64,000 nucleotides of DNA from Vanilla planifolia (GCA_023846275.1 CM043878.1:7247501-7311500), one strand, 5' to 3'; shown: positions 24,801-39,300, counted from the first letter of the stretch. Translations and numbers: made by a program. Notes: generated from the letters alone by a model not told the origin.

Positions 24801-27233
24801 AGACTGAGTTGATTTATATGCACATATTCTAAAAGAGCAAGTTGCAGTTAGCTAAATTTATTTTTCTTTCCCATTTTTTTATGTTGTTGCATTCTATATC
24901 GCATTGCCATTTTATGATGCATACAACGATGGATTGTTGGAACAAATTACAATAATATGTATTCCAATAAATTTAGTATTCTACTTTTTTCTTATTGATA
25001 TTAATAATGTTTTATTACAATATATTTCTTGTTTTGGTTTTATAATCATCGAATAGGAGATTGTTATAGCATTAATGGTGATGCTCTCAAAACTAAGAAG
25101 TTAGTTACTAATGAATGATTGAGTTTGTGTTAACATGTAGATTAGATCTTTGTTGTAGCTATTTTGGAAGTGACCAAGGATCTATGGATTAGAATTGGAA
25201 GAAGACTAGAGTCCCTCGATTTAAGATTGTTCAACTTTTATGCGACAATACCAAAAAGGATTCTTTTTATGGCTTGGCTAATCCAATTGGAGTTGATCAT
25301 CTCTTACATCACTGTGGCTATAATGTGAAACTTTTATCCTTTGTAATATGACACTTAAGAATACTAAAGCTTTCATGTATGCATTACTTAATTATATTCA
25401 CTAGTTAATTAAATAGATATAATCTTACATTAATCTAATTATAATATCATTGCATTCATACTTTAAAGTTAAGTTAAAATTTTACCATTAAAATTAGGTT
25501 TAAAATAAGTATCATTCCTTACAACATATTGAACATATAATATAACGTCTCATATTATACTTGTACATCCTACATTTGGCTTAAAGTAGTCATAACAAGT
25601 TATAAGTATGATGTCTTTATCATGCAGATGTGATTGTCGACAAAAAAAAATAATTAGAAGTATGAGCAGGCTCATACAAGGCATTAGCCTTCTATGTGCA
25701 TCATTTCATCTTTGAGAGTTAAGTTTCTACAAGTATCATTTGTGTATAAAGCTTCCTTGGTAAGAGTACATAATTTCTTTTCTCTCAAGATTTGTTATAT
25801 CTATGTGCTTAATAGTGGTTAGATATATATATGATTACTATATTATATTGGTATGATCATATCTTGGTAGTTGTGGCATGATTATTTAGTCTATAATTTT
25901 TACATAATAGCTAAATTTTGCAAAACCACATGGTACAAAATATATTGTCATATCTATATGCTTTAATGTTAATATTAGTAAACAACTTATAATATTATAT
26001 AGGTATAATACTAATATTATATAACCAATACCATAGCCACCCCATATATGAGATAAGCATAATATATAAGAAAAACTAATTTTCATCATTATAATTTAAT
26101 TTCTCAAGTTATGAATTTGATTCATATATTATGCTATAAATAAAAAATAATATCTTTTTTCTTTTTCTAATACATAACTAAATTATATTTTATATATTCC
26201 CATTAATTATCTAACAAGTCATGTAAATAGAATAACCAACTAAAATGAAAAAACACATGTTAATCGATCTTTAGCCAATTTCTAAAGTTAATCATATTTC
26301 ATGTCAAAGTACAAAATTAATATGTGAAACTATTTAATAAGGAGCATAAATTAGAGTAAATATATGAGGACATGGAAACCTATATAAAGATTTAATGATG
26401 AGACAAGAACAAAACCAACATAATACCAATATCCAACATGTGTTATCATAATATAAAACCTTTGTAATATTAAGTCAAAATTAAAATATCATAAGTATAA
26501 ATTCCAACATAAGAATATTAACTATATATACACACACACACATGCACCCACATATAAACACACACATTAATTATAGTCTGCAAAACCTTGCATTCACTCC
26601 ACTTACCAAACCTTTCTTATTCATCTAATATACATGATTCTCATCTATCTTCTAAGAGTGTCGATCTCTTGATAAAATTGATATCATACCTATAATGTAA
26701 AATATTAATAAGATTTAAAAACCTAGTACGTAAACCAAATAAAATGACATAATTGATATATGAAAAAAATGTATCAATGATGTCATGATGATGTAATGTG
26801 TTATAATCATGCATCAAGCTAGTAAAAACAAATGTGATATAAAAATTTATATATGTAAGAAAGCCAATCAAAATGTAAACCAAAATTATTATTATCTTTA
26901 ATTCTTAGTTTCTAATATTTTTTATATTTATGTAGATATATAGGACATAATTGCTTTTATCATTATCCTCTAGATTTATAAATAATATATTAATGACCTC
27001 TTAATGACATTTATTTAAACAATTACTAAGCAAGTATGGTTGCAATGTCTACTTCTTGTGTTCCATCATGAGATATAATATAAAGAATATATATAGTGAG
27101 GTCATGGTGCCCATTAGACAAATATGATCATAAGACCTTAACATTATGGTTTACTATAGAGTATATAGTGATAAATCAAATAAGAATCATATCTTAAAGA
27201 ATCTATTTTTTATTTTTATCTTTTATTTGTAAT

Positions 27234-27236
<3 letters not shown>
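24801..27236. other. AT-rich intergenic DNA, possible LTR remains at the left end
   Basis: No coding domain or RNA gene recognised. A short (CA)n run lies near 26530. Minus-strand reading frames at 25886-26089 and 26641-26883 are hydrophobic, AT-driven and resemble no family. Confidence 0.45.
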
Positions 27237-27272
<36 letters not shown>

Positions 27273-27279
27273 TATATAA
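27237..27279. repeat. (TA)n microsatellite
   Basis: About 20 TA units, interrupted once by a CA. Confidence 0.95.
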
Positions 27280-28900
27280 TATTCTAAATAGGTAAATAAT
27301 AATGTATAATGATATATGAAGCATTATCTAATGTGATCGTTTGTTCTTTTATAATACTCACATTAGAAATATGCATAATAGAAAGTATTAGAGAAAATAT
27401 TTGAATTTTAATAAATTTAATAATATGGTTATACCATAGTTATTAAGTTTATCTATTTGTATTTAATATAAATTGTCTTGATCACTGATTATCTTCTTAA
27501 TATTTGTGACATTGCTACACATGCATATTAATTATTACATAATCTTATATATGACATAATTATTGATTATTTTAAATTATTTTTAATTAATAATAATTTA
27601 ATATATTAAATATTAAATTATTGTTATAAAACATACTTATATAATACGATAAACAAAGTTCCTTCACCATTATATTATTTTGTAATTAATTATAAAGTAT
27701 GATTACCATGATTGTCTAGTATTATTGTAATATCTTAAAAATGGAGGTAAATAATTTTAATGATTTTAAATTTATAATATTTTGAATTAATGAATATTAG
27801 AAATTATTGATGATTTTAAAGATGGAGTGATAATTGAGAAAATAATTATTACTTTAATTGAGAAATATTTTATTGGATTTTAAAGTTTTTTTATTTATTT
27901 TAAAATTATGATAAATATATCATATATTACGATATAATAGGTTATATAGTATAATAAAGATAGAAGTAAGAAGGAAAGCTCAATTGACAATATCATATAA
28001 CTACATTAAAAGATCATATTATATGATTAAGTAAGAGATAATGGGAAAAAATTACTAGAAAAGATTTGGGACCTATCATATAATATGGGATAATCATATG
28101 TGTGATGATTAAGTGAAAAAAAGAAATAATATGTATATCAAATTATTGTCATTCATGTGCGACTATGAAATCATATAAGTACATTTTAATATATAGCATA
28201 ATATCACCTTAATGGATTAGATTAGATGATGAAGTAGTAATGTATTATTATACAAATAGGAAATAGAGATTGTACATATACAATCAAATGAATGAAAAAA
28301 CTTAACTAAGTTCAATGATCAAGTAATGAACAAATGCATCGTGTGATACGATGAGCATAATCGTATAAGTACGATTATATGAATAGCAACATCGTACTTG
28401 AAATTGTCGATTTACAACAATAGAAGTATATGTATTAAAATGTATTCTACAAGTACAATAAAATCATATAAATATGATAATAAAGAATAATAATAAATGA
28501 AAATAAAAATCAGCATCATATAATATAAAGTGAAGTAATTTATAGTACAACGTTATATAATTGAAAAGTTTTAAAAATCAGTGTTACATATATTATTTAA
28601 CTTATTGTTTACATGCCACTTAGATATGATTGATATGTTGATTTTTTTAATAAAATAATATAATTTTTAAAATATTATTTAAATATATTATGAAATTAAA
28701 TTTTTTTTGAAAATAAAACCTAATTTTATGTCTCAATTAATGATACTTCAATTGTTAGTTTAATAAAAATGAAATACAAAAAAAAGTGACATCCAACTTT
28801 ATTATTAAAAGGTTTCACATTAATTTATTAATTAATAAGAAATTAAACTATAACATCAACATGCAAAAATAAAATAAAATGTTTTCGATAAATTGATGTG
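27280..28900. repeat. AT-rich DNA including a second copy of the 17250-18500 repeat
   Basis: From about 27930 to 28570 the sequence repeats the word pattern seen at 17650-18180, for example 'atcatataaatatgataataaag' at ~28465. The rest is featureless AT-rich DNA. It ends about 500 bp upstream of the gene's start codon. Confidence 0.4.
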
Positions 28901-28914
28901 ACAATTTTGCAGGC

Positions 28915-29301
28915 TTTTTATTACCCTAAGGGGTTGAGGGCATGTGCTGTCGAATAAACGTGCGCCGCTGGAATCCTATCTTTAGCCAATTGTTCACTCA
29001 CTGTTCTACCCAAAGTCCGAAGCACGCAGGGTGGGTGATACTGTTCTGAACCGTCTTTGCTTTTGAATAGCGCCTTTCTGTTGTCACTACGGCTCATTAC
29101 GCCTGGACCCCGCCACCGCTTCAGCTGTTTGGCCTTCAAAGGGACCGAAAAAAACCCACAGTGCACCCCAGTAGCTATGGTATATGAAGCTCGGTTTAGT
29201 TCCTTGTCTAATTATTGAGTGTGACGAAAAGTTCGATTCAATTTTGAGATTTGGGAGGCAAAAGTTTACCAACGTTCATCGCACCGTTGAACTACTCTCC
29301 G
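28915..29301 (+). promoter_or_regulatory. Putative promoter of the DUF630/DUF632 gene
   Basis: At about 28915 base composition shifts from very AT-rich to balanced and stays so into exon 1. A weak TATA-like word 'ggtatatgaag' lies at 29179-29189, about 115 bp before the CT tract. An ATG at 29184 overlaps that word and would open a 100-codon frame running over the true start in another frame. If transcription starts downstream of the box, that ATG is not in the mRNA. The exact transcription start cannot be read from the sequence. Confidence 0.4.
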
Positions 29302-29347
29302 CTCTCTCTCTCTCTCTCTCTCTCTGTTTCTCTCTCTCTCTCTCTCT
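29302..29347 (+). promoter_or_regulatory. CT-rich tract in the 5' leader
   Basis: Two (CT)n runs separated by 'gttt', ending 66 bp before the start codon. CT/GA tracts in plant 5' leaders are known binding sites for BBR/BPC (GAGA-binding) factors and are common near transcription starts. Binding here is an inference. Confidence 0.6.
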
Positions 29348-29413
29348 TTGTGTGGATTCCGATCGCGATCTGGATCGAAGGAAGACGCTGGTCACAGGTG
29401 GTGTGCTGAGGAG

Positions 29414-30386
29414 ATGGGATGTGCGCAGTCGAGGATCGAGAACGAGGAGGCGGTGTCGCGGTGCAAGGAGCGGCGGCAACTTATGAAGGAGGCGGTCGCC
29501 TCCCGAAACGCCTTCGCGGCATCACATTCGGCGTACGTTGTCGCCATAAAGAACACCGGGGCGGCTCTAAGCGACTTCGGCCAAGGCGAGGCCCCCGAAG
29601 GCGCGGCCACTATTGCTCGCCCAGGTAACCCCGCGGAGAACCTACTTCCGCCTCCTCCGCCTCTCCCGGACTTCTCTCCATCACCGTTGCAGCGTTCGAT
29701 CAGCATGCCGGACCTTCCGAAGAAGTTTCACAGCAAATCACCCGTTGATGATGCTATTCTGGAGGAGCAGGATGATGACGACGTCGATAAGGACGTCAAT
29801 GTGGGCGCCGGAGCCGGCGATAGAGTTGCCCCAGCCATTGCTGCTCCCGTCCAGTCATCTCCGGTCGCCTCTCCCCCGCCGCCGCCGCCATCGAGAGCGC
29901 AGGCGGTCCCTTCGCCTCCTCCGCCTCCAATGCCGGAAGCAGGAGGCATGGGGACATGGGACTACTTCTTTGCCATGGATGAGAACATATCCATGCCCGG
30001 GCCGTCTCTGAGTCAGACAGAGCAGATCCGGTCGGAGGTGGAGGAGTCGCTCCAACCGCAGCCACTGGAAAAGCCTTCTGTTTCCGGCGATCCGGGGGAA
30101 GAGCCTCCGGCTACACCGGATAAGGAAGTGGTCGAAACTCCAGCATTGCAGAAGCCGGTTAAGAAGAAGCAAAGTGGCATATTGCACCACCAGCATGCTG
30201 CATCAACGAGCGCCATGGAGATTAAGAAGGGAAAGATGTTAGGGCCGTCTTCTAATGTTAGTCTGTTACAGTTGTTGATGGATCTGGATGAGCATTTCCT
30301 TAGGGCGTCCGAGAGTGCACATGACATATCTAAGATGCTGGAGGCTACTAGAATGCATTATCACTCTAATTTTGCAGATAATCGAG
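29414..30386 (+). CDS. Exon 1: DUF630 and proline-rich region
   Basis: Codes for residues 1-324 plus the first base of Gly325. It ends 'aatcgag' before the donor 'gtagca'. It is far more GC-rich than its surroundings. It carries the acylation motif, the DUF630 helix, three proline clusters and the opening of DUF632 ('LLQLLMDLDEHFLRASESAH'). Confidence 0.93.
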
Positions 30387-33300
30387 GTAGCATTTTCTTT
30401 GCCCTAGCTTTTTTTTCCTCGTGCTGCTGAGTATTATCATTTTGCATCGTAAGGGTTATTCATCATTGCAGCTTACAAGCTATCTAATAAAACATTCATG
30501 ATGCAAGAATCGATCTGTTCTATACTTGTTTGAATATATTTTTTTTTTTGAAATGGAATGCCTTAGACGGTTGCTGTTAATTGATGCGGTTTAAACTTTT
30601 GACTTTTGATGGAACATGGCTAGCTATAGAGCATAGATAAGATATATGGGTGAGATACAAGAATAACATATTTATAGACAATACAATAGATGTAAAAAAA
30701 AGCAAAGATATAGATATGACAATCAAATATGATAATGATAATTATGCATAGATATAAAAATAATAAATTTATTATATTATTCTATATGAAAGAGATGCAG
30801 ATTATTTGGTAGTATTTCATTTTTTTATAAATAATCGACATGTTTTTTTAATATTGACATCCCAATTAAGACTGTGTTAAATGATAAAGATATGTGTCGT
30901 ATGTTAGTCTAACATTGAATGAAAATCTTATACATAATGATTAGAAAAAAATGATTCTTTTTTTTTCTTTTTTGATATTTATTAATGATTTATAAATATA
31001 AAATTCAAAATCCTTAAAATCAAATTATCATCATTAAAGATATAATGCAAGCTAAATTTCAAAATTTTAGAACTATTTTAAAATTTCTTCTATCATAAAA
31101 TGTGATGATTTACTTAGGTTTGGTTCTAAGAATGTGCTAAGTGATAATGGTTTATGTCGTATTTTAGTCTAATATTAAATATGAATCTCATAAATAACAT
31201 TGAAAAAACAAATTTCTTTTGTCCCTCTTTTTTTTTATGTTTATAAATGGTTGCTTTTATTTTTTGCTTTCTTATTTTGTCAAATATTGTCATGAAATCT
31301 GTTTTTCATTACTATTATGTTGAGCATGTCATTATTTGTCAATCTTCATGCCCTTATTTCTCACAATAGAATAGTATGCTTGAATGTAAATGTTAACATC
31401 TTTTTGGCGTTGTCTACACCTTGATGTTTCATATGAATATTTCACAAAAAATTTTAGGTATATATTGTTTTCATAGGTTACTATTTAATCAACCATGTTT
31501 CATTTGTTAGCCTCAAGGAGGCTTTCTACTTTTCTCTTTTTACCCCAACCAAACCTTTTTCGTCTCACCTTATGGGTTTTGGTTGTATATGTTTTGTTAA
31601 CTCTTGTCATCTTAGATGTAATAAGCTTTTTCTTGTGTTATTAAGTACCTTTTTCTAGGCCATTTTAGTTTGTAGAAAAGGTGGCTTTGTTTTGATCCGT
31701 AAGTAACTCTTGTGTATCTCGATGGTCCCATGTCCGCATTTTTAAATATCATTAATTATGACATCATCTATTGTTGAGAATTAGCCAACCACATTAGATA
31801 TTTGCCTACTAATTATCCTTCACAAAGGTATACATCAAAATACTTGTCTGGCTATACATTATTTTATTTCACTTGATTAACTATCCTTCTTGTTTTGTAC
31901 CTTTGCTTTGTTTCTCTCCACTATTTCTATGCTTAGGAAGTTCCATGAAGCTTTGCTAGATTATATATGTAAAACTATATTATATATTGAAATGTGACGT
32001 CTCTCGGATCTTCTCATATAGGATTTGTTGCATCATCTACAAATATTAAACCTCTTGTTGATGGGTGTTCACATTTAAATATCTTTCACATGGAATTATT
32101 GATTGTTACAAAGCTCCTTTTGTAATCAAAGGATATAACCAGGTCATTATGTTGGAAAACTTTCCCTTTGACTTTGCTAACTTTTATTCGTCTTATTCTC
32201 TGTTGGCATTAAACAAGCATAGAACCTTCTCCAAATGGATGTGAACAATGCATTTCATTATGAGCAATGCTTAGAGGGTGAGTAAGATTTATATATTGGT
32301 TAAAACAAAGCCCTCATGCTTGGTTCAATAAACTATGCAAGACATTGGTTGAAGTTAATTATTCCATTTTCATTTGCCACGTGGAATAGTAATTCTTGTT
32401 GTTTTTTGTGGATAACATCCTTCTAATTAGGAATAATATATCTAACTTTTGAGAAAATTAATAACTTCTATAGAAGATTTTGTTGTCAAAAATTTAGATG
32501 GTTCAAAACATTTTCTTGACATTGAGTTTGATTATAAGAAAGGGTATGTCACTTTCTCTCCCATAAAAAATGTTATTGAATTACAAAAGATTTGTAAGCA
32601 TTTTGCAAAAGATGGGTAGGAGTTTGGTTTTGCAGATGTTGCAAGTGAGGAGAGACTTGATACATGGAAGATAATTTCGGGAGCATGTCTCTATCCCTAA
32701 TTGTTGGTCTCGACACAATAAGTAAATGGCTAGCTCAGTTGAGCCCCTTGCTTGGAGGTGGTAGGAGGTTGGTGGGTCTTGCACCAGTGGTGTACAAGGC
32801 ATCTTTGTCTTTGGCGGGGAGTGGTTTCTTGTCAACTATTGTGGTGATGGTTGCTATGCGGTCGTTGATCCGGCCTAGGTGGTGGGTTCCATTTGCTATG
32901 CAAGGATAGGGAAGCCTCCAGTTGTTATGGAGGTTGGGGCTTTGTAGGATATGAACAAGGTTGAAGATCAAGTCAAATGATGCTTTTGTCAGAAGGGATT
33001 TCGATGGGGAAGGTTTGGTTCATGGTGAACCTGTGTGCTTCTACTTTTGATTCTTTGGAAGGAGCACTGACTTGTTCAATCAAATTCCCTTATGAACTTT
33101 TGTTGCTATGGTTCATAGTGTTGGCGCTTGTATGAGGTTGTGATGCATACCTAACAAATCTTATGGGTATCCTTGCACCTGTTGAAGCTTGAAAGTTGGG
33201 CAATGGCATCTCCAAGGACATTATATTAGATCTCACTTATTTACTTGGGTGAGGTTATCTAATCAACTCTTGTTATTCATAGTGTTATTGCTAAATGCTC

Positions 33301-36300
33301 CAATGACCTAATGGGGAGACATTTTGGTGGCCGTTTTTCTTTCCCTTGGATTACCAAGGAGTTGCTTTGCAAATGGAGAACCTTAGATGGTTTTCGTGTT
33401 ATCAACTTGGGCATTGACTGATTTCTGTTTCACTTCAACAAATTGAAAGACGATGATGTTATTTGTCATGGAGGTGTTTAGTCCATTGCAAACCACGCTT
33501 CTAGGCTTCACACTTGGTTGATCAATTTTAAGCAAAACCCATCCTTTTTTATGTCCACTTTGACTTGGGTTAGGATGCTTCTCTTATCCATCGCCACATG
33601 GGATCAAAAGAACCTTATTTGGTTGGATTGCCTTATTGGCATCCTCATGAGTGTAGATTTCGTCACTATTGGGGGTGAGCACTTTACCTTTGCCAGCATT
33701 TGTATAAGGATTGATCTCTGCAAACTTTAATCGGCCAACATTTGCTTAAGCAGTCCAATGGTGTAGTTTTATTAGTGCTTAAAATATGAGGGCTTCTCAT
33801 TCATGTTTTTGATTGTGTTCGAGTGGGCCACAAAAGTGGTGCATACAAGGTGCAATCCTCCCTATGTTCGACTACCCAACTAGAACTGGTCCAACTAGGG
33901 GCCCAAGCCCTACTCATGAGCCTCCTCATTCCAATGGATGTGGAAGATGAAGTGCGAGGCCTTGGGCCTTGAATACTTGTTGCTCCCTGCTGATGGCGTA
34001 ATTAGAAGCTCCTTCCCCTCGCCTTTGATCATGCTGCTTCATAGCAGGTTGCCTCTAGTTCTTCCGTGCTTGCTATGTCCGTTGCTTAGAAGGCTAACAT
34101 CGTTCAAGTGTCTGCTCTTGCCCTTACTCTCTTGGTCACTAATCCCTTTTCGCATCCACCGATTTGCACCCATCCAGCAAGATGGAGTGCCTGGTCCTGC
34201 TGCATTGCTTTCTGCAATCACATTTGCCATTGCCTTGGCACTTTCTACAACGATCCAGCCTGGCCCATCTGTTCATGTCCAGTCTGCTCTTTCTATTCAA
34301 GTACAATTGGCCCCACCTGTTCAAGAATTATAGTCGTGCTTGTGTGGTGTGCCTTTCCTTGATGTCAATGATGTGAATAAGCTGCTGTTATGATTTAGAG
34401 CAAGATTTCATGAATTAAAGCAATCAAAGGTAGGCCTCTCATTGAGTTGGAGGCAAGGCTCTTCATCCTACATCGCTGTCCACTAATGACTTCTATCTTA
34501 TACTAAAATATTTGATCTTGCAATGGAAACTCAAAGAACCTCCTTTGTGAAGTGGTAAATCTCCACCATCCCTTTATTGTCTCTGTAGTTGAGATTTCAT
34601 TGGTGTCTTTCGCTTGCCATGATGCTAAGAAGTTGTCGTGGGATCCATGTGGGACTTCTTCATGTAGTTGTTTAAGTGGTTTTCGAGCAATATCACTATC
34701 CTTTGGAGGAACTATGTTTAGGCTCGCCTCATTCATCACTTCAAGAAGGTTGTTATTTTGGAAATTTCTACGCTTTCTGGCCTGTGGCTTTTTTACTCCA
34801 TTTATGTCGACAAGGATTATGCCAAGCGTCCTGCTATTGGTTTCTCATTTCGTAGCATTTTGGGTTTAGCATGCTTATGCTGGTTGTTGGGGACTTCAAT
34901 GTTATCATCTCTTAAGAAAAGGTCACAAGTCTGTTCAATTTGATTGGAAGGCTAAGGAGTTTGTTAGCTTCTTTAGTGGTAACAATCTTCATGTCCTTTG
35001 TTTTTTTAGGCCTTTTTACTTTTGGTGCAACCTTGGTTGTTCCTACATTTTTGATAGATTGGATGAGTGTTTCCTCAATTTTGATGGTTGTTTTTCTTCC
35101 TTGGTTCGTTTGTCCAACACTTAACTCGTATTGGTTTTAACTACTATGTTTTGCTTGTTGACATCTAAGAGCTCCACTTTGGTCCATCCAGGAGTAGATG
35201 AAAATTTGAGAACATCTAGTCATTCTTTAATAACAAAGTTGAGCTTTGCCTAGAGGTGGCCCACGAGGGGATCTCCTCCTGCCATCTTGTCCATCAAGTT
35301 TGCCATAATTGTTTGTGCTCTTCACCATTGGAGTAAGTCCCATTTTTGGCAATACTATCTCTTCTTACTAACAGCTGCAACAATTTATTGCAGAGCTACA
35401 AATCAAGGAATTGTAACTTGGTTCACTTGACTTAGTGACATGAGCTTCTTTTGGGCATTCTCTCTGATTATCATAATCATCTTTCTAGGGCTGAGGTGTG
35501 GTAGTGATATTGTGCCAAGGTCTCTTGGTTAACATATGGGGATAAGAACACAATTTTCTTTGACAAGATGGCCACCAAGAGTAGGTGTGACTCTATGATC
35601 AGTGGCTTGTCAGACTCCTTTGGTTCCTTTCTTTCTTCCCCAAAGAGAATGGCCTCTGTTATGTTGGACTTCTTTAGGTCCTAGTGGTGCTCAAAGATCC
35701 TCTTTGTCCCTCGTTCTTTCTATCTTTCTTTGTGGGCCATGTTATTTGATTCCCAAGTCATGGTGCTTGTCGCTTTCGTCGTTCACTCTAAGATCTGTAT
35801 GCTTATCTTTTCTTTGGGACCCAATTCGCCCCTAGTCCCGAAGGTATCATGGGTTCCTTCTCAAGAATCATTGGTATATCACCTAATGGGACATTATTAG
35901 GGGCATGGAGTAACTTTTCTTGTTTGGCCAGATGCCTTTCAGGTATGGAGAGACACCTTGGTGGTTCTTATCCACAAGGTTTCGGAGGCAGCCAAGCTCA
36001 ACTAGTTTTGGCTCGTTACCTTTGCAATTCTATTTGTAAGGTGGTGGCCAAGGTTTTGGTTTGACACTTGCAGGACTCTCTCGCTAGCCTTATTTTTGTG
36101 GAGCAAGGGGCTTTTGTTTGTGGTTGGTCCATTATTGATAATTGTTTCATGGTGTAGGAGATTATGCATTGTCTCTTATTTTCTTTCTTTTTTGAGTGTT
36201 TGATGGTTATCAAGGTGTATATGGAGCAAACCAACAATTGGATATGTTGGGACTTCATGTTATCTATGCTTCAGTTTTTGGGTTTTCTCGATATTTGGTT

Positions 36301-39300
36301 TTCTTGGGTCCAAGCACTTGTCACGATTCCAAGTTATGTAGTGTTTTTCAATGGCAAGCAATTACTTCAGGTATCTGTTTTTTGTGGTTTTAAGCAAGGC
36401 TATCTACTTGCTTTATACTTCTTTATCTTTTACTCTGAGTACTTTTCATAGCTTATGTACCGAAGTATCACTCAGAGGAGTTTGTTGGACATTCAAGTCT
36501 CCCTTAATGTTCCTAAGTCTCACACTTTGTATGTTGGCAATGTCCTCTTCTTTGTGCTTGTTACTTTTGTTGTTGTCTTTTAGATCCTATATATTCTTGA
36601 TGGCTACGCCTTTGCATTAGCCAAGTGGTGAACTCATAGAGCCCTTTATGTTGAGAATGTGCCAAGCTTAGCAATTACTTAGGCGTCTCAATAATTTTGA
36701 GGTGCTTGATGCTTGGGAGTGTCAATTAACTTGCTTAATCTGTCTCCAAGAGCATCCTCAATTTTGGGTAGGGATGATTTCTCTCCTTGGTTGGCAGATT
36801 GGTGTTGGCTAACTTTACCTTGACCTTCATTTGGATGTTCCATGTTGCACATCATTCTAATTGGGTTCTTTCTTCCATCGTGGGCCTGAACTAATCCTTT
36901 TTTTGGGGTGGGGCGCCTCTTTTATGGTAATGCATCTTCTGTCCTAGGAGTGTGTTGTTAGGTTTAAGGGGAACAATTACTTGAAGATTTATATGAGGTA
37001 GTGGCATCAAGTGCTTGTGGTTGATGATGACCCTTTGGTTTTAAACCCTTAATGCCAAGTGTGGAGGATGCTTCCCTACTTTCCAAGTTTGGCAGAGGGA
37101 TTTTGTTGTTTGAAGCTTCTTTTTTTGGTCAATAATCTTGTACTCAGCCACAGTATTTGGCTTGTAGTGGGAGGTTAGGATTGTGCTACATTGAGGTTAC
37201 ATTTTGTTGATATTAAGACATTGCATTAGCCAAGTGGTGAACTCATAGAGCCCTTTATGTTGAGAATGTGCCAAGCTTAGCAATTACTTAGGCGTCTCAA
37301 TAATTTTGAGGTGCTTGATGCTTGGGAGTGTCAATTAACTTGCTTAATCTGTCTCCAAGAGCATCCTCAATTTTGGGTAGGGATGATTTCTCTCCTTGGT
37401 TGGCAGATTGGTGTTGGCTAACTTTACCTTGACCTTCATTTGGATGTTCCATGTTGCACATCATTCTAATTGGGTTCTTTCTTCCATCGTGGGCCTGAAC
37501 TAATCCTTTTTTTGGGGTGGGGCACCTCTTTTATGGTAATGCATCTTCTGTCTTAGGAGTGTGTTGTTAGGTTTAAGGGGAACAATTACTTGAAGATTTA
37601 TATGAGGTAGTGGCATCAAGTGCTTGTGGTTGATGATGACCCTTTGGTTTTAAACCCTTAATGCCAACTGTGGAGGATGCTTCCCTATTTTCCAAGTTTG
37701 GCAGAGGGATTTTGTTGTTTGAAGCTTCTTTTTTTGGTCAATAATCTTGTACTCAGCCACAGTATTTGGCTTGTAGTGGGAGGTTAGGATTGTGCTACAT
37801 TGAGGTTACATTTTGTTGATATTAAGACATTGCATCCTAAGGATAAGCCTTGTTATCACTTTAATGATATATAGGGGTACCGTATCCTAAGCATGAGTGG
37901 TGCTCTTCTAGCTCTTGTGATAAGCTTGTTTGGAGATATTCTAAGTAATATGTGCAACTCCTTTCATTGCGACTTGCTTGGGCACTTGCTTGGGCACTTG
38001 CTTGGGCACTGGACAGTTGGGGTGCTTGGTTTTGGCAGCTTCATGTTGCTCCGAGGATTTAGACATTTCTTTGGAGGCCTTGTTTTAGGGTGCTTTTTAT
38101 GTTGGCTTGGCTTAAGGCGTGAGGAATCAACCACTCCTTTGCCTACACTTGGGTGGTAGCCTCGCCGACTCTGTAGAACATGCTTTGCTTCACTATTATT
38201 AGGCAAGATCGCTCTTTTCCGATTGGCTTGATTGGACTATGCTCTACTTGGAGGGGAGAGCTTTCATGTGTTGTTGCAGCACTAATGTTATTCTTATCAT
38301 GCCCTCTATCAACTTTGGTAGAACCAGAATAGTGCGACCCATACTCATCGTTACCTTAGCACATTGACTTGGGTGAAAATCATTTTTCAGAGCTTGCTGT
38401 ATAGTACTCCATTAGTGGGAGCTTTTGGTCCTCTTTGGACCCTTTCAACCCCCTTCTTGGTGGTCCCCCCTACTCATTCCTGGTTGTATTAGAGTGATTT
38501 TTGATGACACTGCTTTCTCGTTTGGTTGTGTTGGTACTAGGATTGTCATTCGAGATAGTTATGGGGATCTTATTCTTTGGAAAGTCTCTTCGACTACTCC
38601 TTTGGTAATAGTGTGTTCATTCTGCAATACTATTTCTTGTCATGCTTCTCTCATGTTTGGTTTGAGAGTGACTCCTTATCCATTATTTAGGGCATCAAAA
38701 GTTTCTTCTTTGGGCCTAATCAATGCCAAACTTTCTTTTCAATGTTCATAGCCCTAAGGTTCTCACAACTTTGGGCTTGCTTATATTTTTAGAGAAGGAA
38801 ATTGTGTGGCCAACTGGTTTGCCAATTATGCTTCTATGAGTTGTTGTGTATAGATTAGGGATATGCTCCTTCCCCTTGAGTTCTCTTGCATCTTGGAATA
38901 GCATGCCATGCATGATCTGTCAAATTTAGTGATAGCATTGGATCTGGCCTTTCTTTCAAGAAAAAACAAAAAAAAAGGAAGAGAAAATTTTGTTTATTTT
39001 CTTAAGAAAATTGGACTTGGATGCAATTTGGTTCAATAGCCTGCTCTATAGTCCTCCACTCTTAGTTGGATTAAGATGAATTGTGATAGCATTGTTTTCT
39101 CTTTTGGTTATGTTGGTAATGGGATTATCATTCAACACAATTTTGGGGATCTTTTTCTTGAACGTGGTTGGGAAGTCTCCTTAGCTACTCCCTTGCTGAT
39201 GGAAAATTGTCTCTCTTATCACACTTTCCTCGTGTTTGGTTTGCGAGTAACTACTTTTTTTTGTTATTATGTATCAACAGTTGTTTCTTTGGCTCTAGTC

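Larger units (their letters stand above)
32621..38985 (+). mobile_element. LINE (non-LTR retrotransposon), degenerate, long copy
   Basis: The order is an ORF1-like DUF4283 region (~33270-33730), endonuclease (~34530-35150), reverse transcriptase (~35930-36460), post-RT region (36460-37830), RNase H (~38410-38900) and an A-rich tail ('aagaaaaaacaaaaaaaaagg' at ~38959). It is on the plus strand, like the host gene. It is about 6.3 kb, near full length for a plant L1-type LINE, but riddled with stops and shifts. It lies within the copia relic. Confidence 0.8.

Noticed and set aside
29348..29413. N-terminal extension of the main protein by 22 residues
   Set aside because: The codon at 29348 is TTG, not ATG. 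The family starts MGCAQSR at 29414, and an extension would destroy the acylation motif.
29392..30327. Several minus-strand open frames over exon 1
   Set aside because: They are shadows of the GC-rich exon 1 and their residue content (runs of Gly, Arg and Ser) mirrors its proline-rich coding strand.
33938..34376. Open plus-strand frames of 70-131 codons
   Set aside because: They lie in the linker between ORF1-like and endonuclease parts of the LINE. The translation is low in complexity and not a separate gene.
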